A stretch of 64,000 bases of DNA from Chrysemys picta bellii. Taxonomy: Eukaryota; Chordata; Testudines; Emydidae. How positions within the stretch are numbered: the first letter of the stretch is position 1; the number at the start of each line of letters is the position of its first letter. Positions 1 through 11,830 of the stretch are shown piece by piece. Below the pieces are notes generated by a model. That model was given only the letters and a program-made list of their open reading frames with translations. It did no database searches and was not told the origin of the DNA. The stretch is from assembly GCF_011386835.1 (NCBI RefSeq), contig NC_088795.1, positions 102,608,434 through 102,672,433 on the forward strand, read 5' to 3'. Both the position numbers and the translations under genes were made by a program.

Positions 1-590
1 AAATGTCCTTATTTTAATATTAAAAAAATAAAAGTCAAAATTGAAATGAAAGGTTTTGATTTTGTTGAAACAAAAAGTTGTTCAATCGAAGCAATTTCTT
101 TGACCCAACTTCTCAAAACTGCCAGTGAATTGAAAAATCCATTCTTCACCCTGCTCTAATTAGGATTTGAATCTACCAGAGGGTGAGCATGACCCTTGAG
201 GATCCCACAGGAAAATGAGGTTGTTCGTAACTAATAACAAAACTAAGTGTATTTTATATTAACATAAATCTAACAAAATGGCATAAATAATGTGACCAAA
301 ATTTAACATATCTCAGGTGCAGTTACAGCAGAGAACAACTATTATCTACCTATTCCATGAAGTGATGCTTTTAAAGAGCCAAGCTTTGTGCATATGTAGC
401 TTGCATGTGTTAGGATTCATTTGTAAATTTTTAAAATGCAGAGTAGTCTCTTTCCTTGCTACAGAGGCAGCTATCAATCATTATACACACACACACACAC
501 ACACACACCCCTACCTTGCCTTCATTAGGGAATTTTTTGAAAATTTTCTCCTTGTGCAGCTGAACTTTTGTTATCAACATTAGGCGCTCT
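1..590. other. AT-rich unassigned DNA with a CA microsatellite
   Basis: No gene or recognisable transposon is visible. A (CA)n run of about 12 units lies near 484-508. The 88-codon frame at 317-583 reads through this microsatellite and is taken as a chance frame. Confidence 0.6.
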
Positions 591-687
591 AGTGTAGACG
601 GGGTTTTAGTTGTGACACCATTTTCAGCACCATATCATCTAACCCTTCTGCAAGCAGGTCTAATGGACGCAGTGCCAAAACATGGCA

Positions 688-776
688 ACCTAATGTTAAA
701 TGGCCTAATTTACCCTTCAGTTCCTGTGTATAGTTGACATCCCATCACAAGGTTGTTTTGCTGGGAGAAAAGTGGC
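688..776 (+). repeat. Dispersed repeat, inverted partner at 5562-5649
   Basis: This stretch, from about AACCTAATGTTAAATGGCC to GCTGGGAGAAAAG, is the near-perfect reverse complement of 5562-5649, with only a few mismatches over about 85 bp. The sequences flanking the two copies are unrelated. I do not recognise the family. It may be an internal part of a transposon also represented by the MITE-like sequence just downstream. Confidence 0.7.
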
Positions 777-787
777 GGTAACCATGT

Positions 788-912
788 CAGTGGGAGAAGC
801 GCTGTGCACACTACCACTTATGACAGTGAAACTTATGTCACTGAGGGGTTGTTTTTTTTCACACCCCGGGATGACATACATTTTGCCAACATAAGTGTTA
901 GTGTAGACTAAC
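788..912 (+). mobile_element. Degraded MITE, same family as 19855-20056
   Basis: Shared blocks with the intact copy at 19855-20056 include GTGGGAGAAGC, GCTGTGCACAC, CTTATGT, a run ending in TTCACACCCC, and GACATACATTTTGCC. The piece ends in a terminal-repeat-like AGTGTAGAC. The left end is missing or was replaced by the repeat at 688-776. Confidence 0.65.
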
Positions 913-1447
913 ACTTAATGTCAAGGCTGTTAATAAAATCCTTTTTGAAATTCTCTGTCCACCGTGAGCTAATATTCTGAATGTTCAAGACCTAATTCTG
1001 TTGGTCAATATCTTGGTTTATCACTCAGCAAGGAACTCCTATTTGGTTCAAGTTCTCTCTGTATGGGTTTACTCTGTTGCAGCTTCTCCTCTCTGCTGAC
1101 CTCTCGGATCTTGGGGAGTCTGATGTGGCTTCCTGTATTAAAAGGGTTACGTAAAGATAAAAGGCAATTAATTGATTATGAAGGCAATCCAGACTACCTG
1201 GTTGCTTTAGGCAAATATTGTTTCCCCTCAAAACTGTCACAAGCTGTGATGCTTTGAAGATTTACAGGAAGATAATGATATCAGGAGATTGTGATTAAGG
1301 GGGGCAAAGGCAGATGTTGGTTGAGCAATGGGATTTGTCACCAACGTATTCTATGCAGAAGTGTAAAACTGATTTAATATCTGACTTTTGTCATTATATT
1401 TTTTAATGAAAACTACAGTATGTGGCTGTGCATACAAATCCTGCTAA

Positions 1448-1643
1448 TGACAGGTTTCAGAGTAGCAGCCGTGTTAGTCTGTATCCGCAAAAAGAAGAAC
1501 AGGAGTACTTGTGGCACCTTAGAGATAACAAATTTATTAGAGCATAAGCTTTCATGAAGTGGACTGTAGTCCACGAAAGCTTATGCTCTAATAAATTTGT
1601 TAGTCTCTAAGGTGCCACAAGTACTCCTGTTCTTCTTTTTGCA
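1448..1643. mobile_element. Palindromic Penelope-like terminus insertion (copy 1)
   Basis: This 196-bp insertion is flanked by a perfect 12-bp duplication, AAATCCTGCTAA, at 1436-1447 and 1644-1655. It folds on itself around 1566 through GTGGACT-GT-AGTCCAC. The left arm is the complete reverse complement of the element's 3' end. The right arm is the same sequence in direct orientation but stops about 38 nt short, after CTTCTTTTTGC. The tail carries AAGCTTATGC and a TTAGTCT-type motif also found at 21480-21626 next to a PLE endonuclease frame, so I class it with the PLEs. Such tails are often treated as turtle SINEs. Confidence 0.8.
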
Positions 1644-1655
1644 AAATCCTGCTAA

Positions 1656-2574
1656 GTAAGCTCACTTCATACTTAAATTCCAATTACTTTTAAAGAACAA
1701 CTAAGTAAGAGGCATGTAATATGTGAAGTCTCCTGACTAAAGGTTTAAAGTAACAACATTACAAGCTCCTTTTGGTTTACTTGCCATATTTCTGTTTTTC
1801 ATTCAATTATCTATTTTGTATTTAAAAATAATAATGAACAATTTGCATTTTTGCAGTATAGCATCTTTCAAACAAGGATCTAAACTGGTTTTATAAACAT
1901 TAACTAATTAAGCCTTACAGCAGCTCTGTGAACCAACCAAGTAAAATATTGGGATCACTTTATTCATCACTAAATTACACCCACCTCTGAAATAAAATGC
2001 AACAGATGGCACAACAGTTTAGGACAGGAAGTAAAGAAGGAAACTGAATGACATATTGATATGACATATTTAAAGAAGCAGAAAACAATTAATTGACTCG
2101 GCATTAGTCTGGGACAGTGGAGTTAATGCCTGTATGAAAATTGCCATGTGATTTTTAAATAGCCACACACTGGTGATCAAGACCTTGGTTTTGCAGTTTA
2201 TTGGAAAAGTTTAATTCAGTACTTCTAAGGGACAATGGGAATAATACTAGAAGTTGCTGTTTATTTTTCATATTTCAATGACATTCTGTCTTGCTCACCA
2301 TCTCATATCTATGCATTTCACCAATACATAATAGATGGCCTTGGTGACAAGTTGTTTACTAGTTTATCAGTCTAAAATATTGGTGAACCACTGGTGATGG
2401 TTCTAGTAGTGAAAATCCTGTAATTCAACAGAAAATAATAATGTTATGAGCTGGGTGAAACTTTGTTATGGGTTTAGTTAAAACCTCATTAAAAACAATA
2501 TTTGAAAGCATGCTTCACTTAAAATACTAAGAAACACTTAAGGTGTCATACTTAAAACAAGGCCTAATAGTTTA

Positions 2575-2626
<52 letters not shown>

Positions 2627-3187
2627 AGAGAGAGAGAGAGAGAGAGGCAAGAAGAGAGCAAAGCTGTAAGCACAATGTGACCATTAGCTAAAGAGGGTTG
2701 AGAATCTACGTTAAAAAAACAACACTATTTTTTTATTCCTCCTGTATTCAAAGAAGCATGACTTTGTACATTCCTTATAAAGAAAGAAGATTACTTTAGA
2801 AAAAAATGCCAAACTGCACCAATTTCTCCTTCCAGTTGGAATATCCCCAGGGCTCCAAAATTTGACTATCCATTAGGGGTAAAATGGAGCAACAATAATA
2901 CTTATGTTGGTATTTAATGAACCAAACTGCATATGACGTTTACTGCTTCTTTAAAAATGGTTTCAACCACCCTTAAGATAGATTTTGTATGGGCATATCC
3001 ATATTTTTGGGCAATAGAAGAACTGAACAGTTTTCCCCTTTAAGAAAAAAAAAGAAAAACTATAGCAGAAATAGAGTATATTGTATCCTAATTGTTTGAT
3101 GCCTACTCTGATTTGCTGTAGGTGCCTTTCCTTATGCAATTAAAAAAAAAAAGTCTAAACCTGTCTATTTGTCTCATTAAGTTTTGT
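1656..3187. other. AT-rich unassigned DNA
   Basis: No gene or transposon is recognised. It contains the compound microsatellite at 2577-2646. Confidence 0.6.
2577..2646. repeat. Compound (TG)n(AG)n microsatellite
   Basis: About 23 TG units are followed directly by a short CG-containing junction and about 10 AG units. The length makes it probably polymorphic and gives a purine/pyrimidine-alternating tract that could adopt Z-DNA. Confidence 0.95.
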
Positions 3188-3195
3188 GTTTATAT

Positions 3196-3505
3196 CAGGG
3201 GTAGGCAACCTATGGCATGCGTGTTGAAGGCGGCATGCAAGCTGATTTTCAGTGGCTCTCATGCTGCCCAGGTCCTTGCCACCGGTCGAGGGAGCTCTGC
3301 ATTTTAATTTAATTTTAAAAGAAGCTTCTTAAACATTTTAAAAACCTTATTACTTTCCATACAACAATAGTTTAGTTATATATTATAGACTTATAGAAAG
3401 AGACCTTCTAAAAACATTAAAATGTATTACTGGCACGTGAAACCTTAAATTAGAATGAATAAATGAAGACTCAGCACACCACTTTTGAAAGGTTGCTGAC
3501 CCCTG
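3196..3505. mobile_element. Non-autonomous hAT (Charlie-type) element
   Basis: The element is 310 bp with terminal inverted repeats CAGGGGTAGGCAACCT and AGGTTGCTGACCCCTG. It is bounded by a perfect 8-bp target duplication GTTTATAT (3188-3195 and 3506-3513), as expected of hAT transposons. The interior is AT-rich and has no transposase frame, so it would have been mobilised in trans. No later insertion interrupts it. Confidence 0.92.
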
Positions 3506-4103
3506 GTTTATATAATACTTTGTTTTCCATATACCACTTTGCATTGAAATGAACGTTTCTAGCTCACATATCATTTAACCAAATCAAAAGCCAGTTCCCT
3601 TTTGCTTATCTTTTTTATTAGTTGATTAGTAGGCAAGGAATAAAATAAACAAAAGCTACTATATTAAGCTGCCATATTTGGGCAAGTGGCTTATTTCCCT
3701 AGCTTTTGGCTTTCTTATATCATTCCTATATTTATTCTAATCAAATATTATATAAATTTAAATGATTACTCTGAATTGGATAGACAAGTTAGCAACATGA
3801 GATTGATCATAAAGGTATATTTGATTGCTAAAATATGCATGTTTGCTGATGCTTTATTGCAGTGCTGTTAGAGAAAGGGAGTGTGAGTGCGCACATTTGA
3901 TATTCTTTATGTGCTGTGACATTTACACATACATTTTTAGGTCATCATGTGCAGAACTTGTTTTAAAATGAGACCAGAAGATGTTATCACAAATATCAAG
4001 TGACTTCTCTGGGGACCAACAATAATCAGTCACTTAAAAAAAAAGTATATTTCTAATAAAGGGGAGCAAAATTGTACTTAATGCATTTGAGGATATTTTA
4101 GGG

Positions 4104-4292
4104 CAGTGGTTCCCAAACTTGTTCCGCCTCTTGTGCAGGGAAAGCCCCTGGCGGGCCGGGACGGTTTGTGTACCAGCCGCGTCCGCAGGTTCGGCCGATT
4201 GCAGCTCCCAGTGCCCATGGTTCGCTGCTCCAGGCCAATGGGAACTGCTAGAAGCGGCGTGGGCCGAGGGACATACTGGCCGCTGCTTCCAG
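4104..4292 (+). mobile_element. Half of a GC-rich fold-back hAT MITE
   Basis: It starts with the hAT-type end CAGTGGTTCCCAAAC and continues through GAAAGCCCCTGGCGGGCCGGG and the CCAATGGGAACTGCT block, stopping after GCTGCTTCCAG. From memory the full turtle element is a near-palindrome of about 350 bp; only one arm is present. The reverse complement of 36352-36525 is the same arm. Two overlapping frames inside it (4106-4361) are chance GC-rich frames. Confidence 0.8.
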
Positions 4293-5561
4293 AAGTATAT
4301 CCTGAACTCTTACTTCTGGTTATTTCAGACTAATCTATTGGGGAAGCAAGTCCAAGATTAATATGGATCCTCGGTGGATCCTTGCACACTGATGTCAGAA
4401 GCTTATCTAATCTTAGTGTCACATCTCAGGTCTTGGATCTGGGAAGACAGCACAGCACCTTGTTGTCTGCCTGTTCCTTGCAGAAGATTCTTTCCTTTCT
4501 TAATGTAGAACCACCAGCAAGGGTCATCTGTTTTCTTTGAGTGGTAGGAAATCTCTTTGTGGATATGTTTGATTTTCTTATGGGTTGGGCTGAGCAGCCA
4601 TTCACAGGTGCATCCCATACACCTCTCCACTCCATTTGACCAGCTGGATATCTTCCAGTTTCCATGTGGCTGACAACATACCTGTGTGGAATTCCTTCTG
4701 TTCCTCTTCTCTCTAATACTCACCACCTGCCTATCCCTCTTTTGACTCCAGGGAATACAGAATAACATCTCGTCCTCTTCCCTCTCTTGACTACAAACTT
4801 ATGCATCCTCTTTGATTTCCTCCCTTTCTGGATCCTTGTTGGCTGGTTCCTTACTCCCTTGAATCTGGGGTAGGGATTGAGTTGTACAACAACTCCTCAG
4901 CAGAGCTCAGAATTACCATTTTTCAGGAAATTTCAATGTTTCAACATTTGTTTTCAGTCCAACTTGGAACTGGAAATTCCAAAACAAAACAAACATCATT
5001 CTGAAAAATTTCATTTCAGTAGCTGTTTTCAATATCCTGGAAAAATATTCCAGGTTAACACATGGATATCAAAAACAGCTATTCCTCTATTACACTGAGT
5101 GCTTATCTTATTTTTTGTTGTTGTTCAAAGAGTTTCATTACAACACAGAAGGCACTTTGATCTAGAAAATAAATAATGGTTAATTAGTATTAAGTAGCAG
5201 CTTCCCATTGTTATTTTTAAAATAATATACAAACAAAATAAATTCATAAGAATTTTTAAATCTATTATGTCATAAATATCAAGTCAGTAGCTGTATTGCA
5301 TAATATGCCATGACATCTCATTATGTACTACTACCAACATGTCATGAGATATTGAAAATAATAAAAAAGAAAGAAAATAAATTGGGAAATCTTGTTCTGA
5401 AAATTTGTTTTTGCATGTTAGCTAATCAAAATAGATATAATTTCATGAAAAAAATTGGTTTTGTTGGAAATCTGTTTCAGCAATTTTTTTCCCAACCAGC
5501 TCTGTACATCAGCCTCTCTGAGGCTCCATGCTGTCTGTACTTGTCCTTCCAGTCAAAGTAT
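4293..5561. other. Unassigned DNA with one orphan minus-strand frame
   Basis: No known element is recognised. A 121-codon minus-strand frame at 4403-4768 is open and rich in Lys, Trp and Cys, but it matches no domain that I know and has no neighbouring continuation. I do not call it a gene. Confidence 0.5.
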
Positions 5562-5649
5562 CTTTTCTCCCAGCAAAACAACCTTGTGATGGGGTGTCAA
5601 CTACACACAGGGACTGAAGGGGTAAATTAGGCCATTTAACATTAGGTTA
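5562..5649 (-). repeat. Inverted partner of the 688-776 repeat
   Basis: It runs from CTTTTCTCCCAGCAAAAC to about TTTAACATTAGGTTAC and is the reverse complement of 688-776. On its right it runs directly into an LTR-like block, whereas the other copy runs into a MITE remnant. Confidence 0.7.
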
Positions 5650-6225
5650 CATCTGCAGGAATCCCAGGGAGTGCTAGGGCCCAATTGCTGATGAAGTCCA
5701 CAAGGGGGAGGAGTTGGTGAAATCGATAAAGAGAGGAAGTTGGTAAGCTGCAAGGAGGAAATATGTAGTCATACTCCTGGATATAAGGGGGAAGAGCAGG
5801 AAGCTGTAAGGTCAGAGTAGGAAGCAGTCCAGGGAAGGAGCAGTAAGTGACAGAAGAGTAAAAGTCCAGAGCTGCTGGCTCAAGGGTCCCTGGACTGGAA
5901 TGCAGTGTAGCGGGCAGGCCTGTGCTCCCCTGCAAGTCACCGCTGGAATAACACACTAGGGACACCCATGTGGGGACGACTGGAAGCAGTCCTTGATGAT
6001 GCCCCAGAAGAGGGAGAACTTTAATGTAACCTTGCCAGAGGGCTAAACCATGAGGAGAAAAGTGCTGCAGCTCCCGGTGCATGAGAAGCATAGGAGTAAG
6101 TGAGGGGAACAATGGGCTGAGTAACCACAGGAAGGGGCATCAGACCAGGCGGCAGAGCTAATTCCTCAGATGAGCCCCAAGGAGGTGCCGCGAAGCAGTG
6201 AGTACAGCAGACCCTGACACACACA
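5650..6225 (+). mobile_element. LTR-like block, probable degraded solo LTR
   Basis: It contains a TATA-like GGATATAAGGGG near 5780. Its end, with AGGAGGTGCCGCGAAGCAGTG and then ACCCTGACACA, resembles the end of the better-defined insert at 61710-62319 (AGGAGGTGCTGCATTGG, then ACCCTGTTACA). The left boundary is uncertain and no duplication was found. The minus-strand frames of 67-156 codons across it are not supported as genes. Confidence 0.45.
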
Positions 6226-7265
6226 CCCCGTGCACTTCATACAGAGGAAGTCCCTTCCATCAGGAAAGAAAACATGACACATACTTTTCAAGTCAAGTAC
6301 TGATCCGTCTCTGGCCATCGTGGAATTGGGTGTACAACTGCACCTAGAGAGAGAGCCTCTCTCACTCTCTCCTCTAGCTGCATACAAAAGTCCTCTCTTC
6401 ACCTGCTCATAAGTTTGCCAGGCAAGTGGCTTATACACTAAGCCTCACTGTTCAGCTCCATGCTCTCGCTAACAGGAGGGATTAACTACTGTTCACAATG
6501 CGACACATGATTTAAGCAACAATGTTCTGTATTAGCATCAGCTTCTGAGTGGATGTAAATTGTACCCTGCCAGAAAACATATTGAAGTAGTTTAGTCTTA
6601 AAAAAAAAAAAAAAAAAACATTTTAAGGCAAAGTTACAATAAAATGTTAACATACTACATTGCACATTACTTATTATTACTCATTCAGGATCAGGTTAAT
6701 ATTAAAAGAACCTGGCTATGTGATAAGGCATAGATAGCAGTAGCAAGGTCCCCATCTGAGAGGAAAATCTGCAATCTCCTACCTAACCAGAAATCCAAAA
6801 AACTGTCCTGGACAGCTGTAACTTGATCATCTAAAAGCATCTGGGAATTGAAACCCACTCCTGAACTGGGAATTTAGGATATGAAGGCTGTACAGACAAT
6901 CTCGGTCAAACAGGCAGTTATTAACTCTGACATTTTCTTCATCTAAATCTCCCAACTCACCATTATCATTTCACTTCTATCAGGATAGAGCTTTAGTCAT
7001 CTTGCCCTCAACCATCACCAAATCATAAATCAGACTTTAGCTAAGTAACAGCCCCATTACCTGAGTTGGATGAGGCACAGGACTATGCTGAAAACACCCC
7101 ATCCTAAGCTTCCTCAATAAACCTTCTAATTATGCCATATGTATCCTTAGTTAGTTTATTTAACAATTTTTGCTGCATTTTACACAAATTTTCATTATGA
7201 GAATAGATGTTTTGCATGGCCATTGGGTCCAGTTTTGTTAATTCTTGTTAAAATCTCACACAGTT
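6226..7265. other. Unassigned DNA with a poly(A) tract
   Basis: No element is recognised. An uninterrupted run of about 18 A lies near 6600-6618 without an obvious retroposed sequence in front of it. Confidence 0.5.
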
Positions 7266-7379
7266 CATAGCTTCATAAATTCCAAGACCAGAAGGAACCA
7301 TTATGATTATCTAGTCTGACACCTTGTATTATACAGGCCATGGAATCTTACCTAGTAATTTCTTCAACAAGCTCAATAG
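7266..7379 (-). mobile_element. CR1 3'-end fragment
   Basis: TCATAGCTTCATAAATTCC and the ATCTAGTCTGACACC block match the reverse complement of a CR1 3' end of the subfamily seen at 38283. It is truncated where the next CR1 tail begins at about 7380. Confidence 0.75.
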
Positions 7380-8735
7380 AATCATAGAACTGGAAGGGAC
7401 CATGCGAAATCATCTAGTCCAGTCCCCTGCACTCAAGGGAGGACTAAGTATTATTTAGACCATCCCTGACAGGTGTTTATGCAACCTGCTCTTAAAAATC
7501 CCCACTACCTCCCTAGGCAATTTATTCCAGTGCTTAACCACTCTGACAGTTAGGAATTTTTTCCTAATGTCCAACCTAAACCGCCCTTGCTGCAATTTAA
7601 GCCCATTGCTTCTCGTCTATCCTCAGTGGTTAAGAACAACAATTTTTCTCCCTCCTCCTTGTAACAACTTTCTATGAACTTGAAAACTGTTATGTGCCCA
7701 CTCAGTCTTCTCTTTTCCAGACTAAACAAACCCCATTTTTTCAATCTTCCCTTATAGGTCATGTTTTCTAGACCTTTAATCATTTTTGTTGCTCTTCCCT
7801 GGACTTTTTTCCAATTTGTCCACATCTTTCCTGAAATGTGGTGCCCAGAACTGAACACAATACTCCAGCTGAGACCTAATCAGCACAGAGTGGAGTGGAA
7901 GAATTACTTCTCGTGTGTTGCTTACAACACTCTTGCTAATACATCCCAGAATGATTGCTTTTTTTGCAATAGAGTTACACTGACTCATATTTAGCTTGTG
8001 ATGCACTATGACCCCCAGATCCCTTTCCACAGTACTCCTTCCGAGGCAGACATTTTCCATTTTGTATGTGTGCAAGGATTGTTCCTTCCTAAGTGGAGTA
8101 CTTTGTATTTGTTCTTATTGAATTTTATCCTATTTACTTCAGACCATTTCTCCACTTTTTTCAGATCCTCCAAAGCACTTGCAACCCCTCTCAGCTTGGT
8201 ATCATCCGCAAACTTTATAAGTGTACTCTCTATGCCATTATCTAAATCATTGATGAAGATATTGAACAGAACTGGACCCAGAACCGATGCCCTTCCAGCA
8301 TGACTGTGGACCATTTATAACTACTCTCTGGGAACAATTTTCCAACCAGTTATGCACCCACCTTTTAGTATCTCCATCTGGGTTGTATTTCTCTAGTTTG
8401 TTTATGAGAAGGTCATGTGAGACAGTATCAAAAGCCTTACTAAAGTCAAGATATACCACATCTACCACTTCTCTCCTATTCACAAGGCTTGTTACCCTGT
8501 CAAAGTTATCAGGTTCGTTTGACATGATTTGTTCTTGATTTATCTCCTCATTAACTTCTAGGTGTATGTAAATTGATTTCTTAATTATTTGCTGCATTAT
8601 CTTTCTGGGTACAGAAGTTAAGTGGGTTGTCCTTATTTTCCTATATTTGCCCTTTTCTGTCTTCCATGACTTTTCAAAGATAATTGCTAATGGCTCAGAT
8701 ATCTCCTCCTTCTGTACCAGCACTGATCTCTCTCC
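7380..8735 (-). mobile_element. CR1 LINE, 5'-truncated, RT remnants
   Basis: On the plus strand it starts with the reverse complement of a CR1 tail (AATCATAGAACTGGAAGGGA). Read on the minus strand, it encodes reverse transcriptase pieces: the frame at 8247-8723 carries KAFDTVSHDLLINKL and the frame at 8006-8314 carries VLGPVLFNIFINDL and FADDTKLRG, the catalytic palm box. The 3' part of the RT is split among further frames at 7550-8075. Frameshifts and stops show the copy is dead. It ends at about 8735 against an older CR1 in the opposite orientation. Confidence 0.92.
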
Positions 8736-10040
8736 CTACTGACAATGGATAACATGGATAGGGCTGCAGATGCCACTGGATAATTCAGAACAGCAGGATA
8801 TTGAATGCATATGGATCAGTGTACTTATAAAGCTCAGAAAAGAGTACTGATGGGGATCTAGAAAACAAAAAGGCATTGTACCCAATACAAGATAACTATT
8901 CTGGGCTTCATTACAATGGCTAAAGATGAATTGATCACTGGATTGGAAGTTGATAGTTGCGTAGGTACCAGTGATCATGACCTGATTACAATAATTATAG
9001 TCAAACAGAGGACAGTCCCACACAGCAATATATATAACTTGGTGCTTCAAAAAGGGCTAGTTCCACAAATCTGAGGAAAATTACAATTGAAGGTGATTGG
9101 GGGGAAGAATTAAGACAGAAAAGGTTAATGAAAATTGATGAGTTTACTAGCTGTCCAAAAAGACATAATTCCACAATTGGGAAAGAGGAAAACTTTAGTT
9201 AAAAGCCCATCCTGATTCAGTGGGAAAGTGAAGAGGCAATTAGAAATCAAAACATATTTATAACAAATGGAAAATAGATGAAAAACAAAGATCAGAAGCT
9301 ATGAAATGTGGAAAAGTGATAAGGGAAAATAAAGACTTCAGGAAAAATCCATGGTTGGCAAGATTAAGGACAATAAGATTAAGGTTTTTTACAGTACATC
9401 AGGAACAAATGAAGCTGTAACAATACTGTTGGTCTGTTACTATATGAAGATGGTAAAATTGTAAATGATGAAGAAGCGACAGAGGTATTCAATAAATATT
9501 TCTGTTTGGTATTTGAAAGGAAGCAGGATGATGTATTGATATCTCACAAAAAGGATGAGCTTCTTTCCAATCCACTAATAACTAAGAAAGATGTTAAATG
9601 GCATCCTCTAGGGGTAAGAATTGTTAAATCAGAAGACCCAGATAACAAATCCCTGACAAAACAAAAGAAAAGTGGACATGGGGTTCAATCAATAAAGAAT
9701 TAAAGGATGGTAATATAATGGCAGCCAAAATAGTTTTTATGGAAAGTAGAGCTTGTCAAACAAACCTTGGAGATTACAAATGTTATTAATAAAGATTACA
9801 AAAATCTATTACATCTATCTAGTTAAGCATTTGAACATTTTGTAAAGCACTCGGATTGGTACTAGACCTGACTCTTTTAAACATTTTTTCATTATTGATC
9901 TGGAAGTAAATATAAAATCACTGCTGATAAAATTTGTGAAAGTTACACCGGTTGGCAGAGTGGCAAATAATGATGAGCACTGGGCATTTATATTGTCAGA
10001 GTGATCTAGAGATCACCTGGTAAAATGGGCCTATTACAAA
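8736..10040 (+). mobile_element. Old, diverged CR1 LINE (endonuclease to RT)
   Basis: The plus strand shows GTACCAGTGATCATGACCTGA, the codons for the SDHDL motif near the end of the CR1 apurinic-type endonuclease, followed by linker and early RT sequence ending in CR1-like GATAAAATTTGTG with GTTGGCAGAGTGG. Stops are abundant; the longest plus-strand frame (9506-9703) is 65 codons. It is clearly older than its minus-strand neighbour. Confidence 0.85.
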
Positions 10041-11384
10041 TGTTTTAATAAAGCTAAAACAAGGAACAAAAGGTCAATAACACTCACCCACCATCTTTAT
10101 GTCCATTCCAGGATCAAATCTAGAATGTTCCCACCTCTATATTCTGAGCTTCTCACCAAGTGGGATAAATTCTTGGTAATCATAGTCCCAGTTACATCCC
10201 AAGTCAACCCACAAAAGCCATCATCACACAAATATTTAAATCAACCAGCTCATTGGATCAGTATTTACTATTTACAAAAATATATTAAAAATTGTTGGTT
10301 TTTTTTTGTAATGGTATCAGGTATGATCCTTGTTATATCACAATTGCATTAAAGGATCTATGGTGGCACCAAATCTTAGTATATTTATCTGCATTTTGAT
10401 GCCTACTTTAATTTATTTTCTATATCTAAGATTTGTTTGATCAATCCAAATAAACTGGAGTTGGATTACAATTCCATTTGCAGAGGATTAAATGTTTTGC
10501 TACCATTGGACAATTAATTTATCTACTAATGCTTATGCCTGGCCCTTTCCTGTGTCAAAAATGGATTAAGAAAATAGAAGCTAAAAGCATAAAACAAAAC
10601 TTGTAAATATACATTCCTTTGTCCTGATGTCTTTTAATAATAGTTGTATTACTTTAAGGCTTATGTTTTCAAAGATACATAGAATATTTGGACTCCCATT
10701 GATTTTAATGGGAATTTGATATCCAAATCCCATAGGCAGGCAGTTTTGACAATCTCAACTTAAATGCCTTGATCATTGCACTAGTTTTTTCTTGGTTTGT
10801 TTTCCCTTCTGCACAATAATAAGGAAAAAAGAGTCACTTAGACAATGTACTTCACAGCAACTCCAAAAACAAAGTATCCATGGTGTTAATCCAAATTTAC
10901 CTGTATCCTAACCAGAAAGCTGAAAGACCATTGGCTCATTTTTATTTAAAATTGTTTAGTTATTTTCTATCAAACCCATTTGAGTGAATTAATGACTCTG
11001 CATTTCTAATTGCACCAAGCTGCATATTTGCATTAAGCACAACTACACCAAAAAGAGACTGACATTTTTTAAGTGACATGAAGGGACCAAAACAAATATT
11101 CTGCCCATGTAACAACTTTGTTTTCTTGCAGACTTCAATCAAAAACTTGTTTTGTATGAGTTCTTTAGTTTGTATAAAAATGCACAAAGTAATGAGGCTC
11201 ATCTTTATCATGCCATTGTCATTTCAAAGCATTGAAATGCAAAATTAGCATTACCATTAGTTCCACAAGTTCCTTCCTCGGAATTAAAGTCAATTAATCA
11301 TTATAAACAAAGTGGCTTTAATTCACTGGAAATGAATGACTATATGGGACTGATGCAGAAATTACAAGGCATAATTCTATGTGG
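10041..11384. other. AT-rich unassigned DNA
   Basis: No gene or transposon is recognised. A fragment near 10690-10750 (CATTGATTTTAATGGGA) has the look of an old dispersed reptile repeat, but it is too short to assign. Confidence 0.5.
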
Positions 11385-11452
11385 CCTACACTAAGCAGGA
11401 GGTCAGACTAGAAGATCATAATTGTGTCTTCTGGTCTTAAAATTGATTAATT
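11385..11452 (+). mobile_element. CR1 3'-end fragment
   Basis: The order AGCAGGAGGTCAGACTAGA, AAGATCATAATTG and TTCTGGTCTTAAAATTGA matches the conserved end of a CR1 in plus orientation. Only the last 70 bp are present. Confidence 0.75.
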
Positions 11453-11517
11453 TAATGGCAAAATTATCTCTCATTCACAGTCATGATGTAAGTTATTGTG
11501 ACAAAATGCACCCTTGT

Positions 11518-11822
11518 CAGGGCCGGCTCCAGGCACCAGCCCTCCAAGCATGTGCTAGGGGCAGCACCTGGAGGGGGGCGGCGCTCACCCGGGAAGAGCG
11601 GGGCCGAGACCGGGCTCTCCGCCCTCCTCCCGGCGCTCCAGTCGGTCGGGGAGAGCGGGCCCGCGGCTGGGCTCGCCGCCCTCCTACCAGCGCTCCGGCC
11701 GGTCGGGGAGAGTGGGGCCCCGGCCGGGCTCGGCACCCTCCCCTGCCACGCTCCCCGCCGGGGGGCGGGGGGCGGCGGGAGGCTTTTTTGCCTGGGGCGG
11801 CAAAACAGCCAGAGCTGGCCCT
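11518..11822 (+). mobile_element. GC-rich hAT MITE (family D, copy 1)
   Basis: Ends are CAGGGCCGGCTCCAGGCACC and GCCAGAGCTGGCCCTG, flanked by a perfect 8-bp duplication ACCCTTGT (11510-11517 and 11823-11830). The interior holds two to three copies of a GC-rich unit of about 55 bp (CGGTCGGGGAGAGCGGG and variants), the same unit that is expanded at 59020-59500. Overlapping frames of 90-144 codons on both strands come from the absence of stops in GC-rich DNA. Confidence 0.93.
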
Positions 11823-11830
11823 GACCCTTG

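Noticed and set aside
2577..2646. Possible regulatory Z-DNA element
   Set aside because: A TG/AG microsatellite of this length is common in vertebrate genomes; no gene is close by to regulate.
5642..6438. Minus-strand frames of 67-156 codons suggesting a gene
   Set aside because: They lie antisense to an LTR-like block, overlap each other and show no recognised domain.
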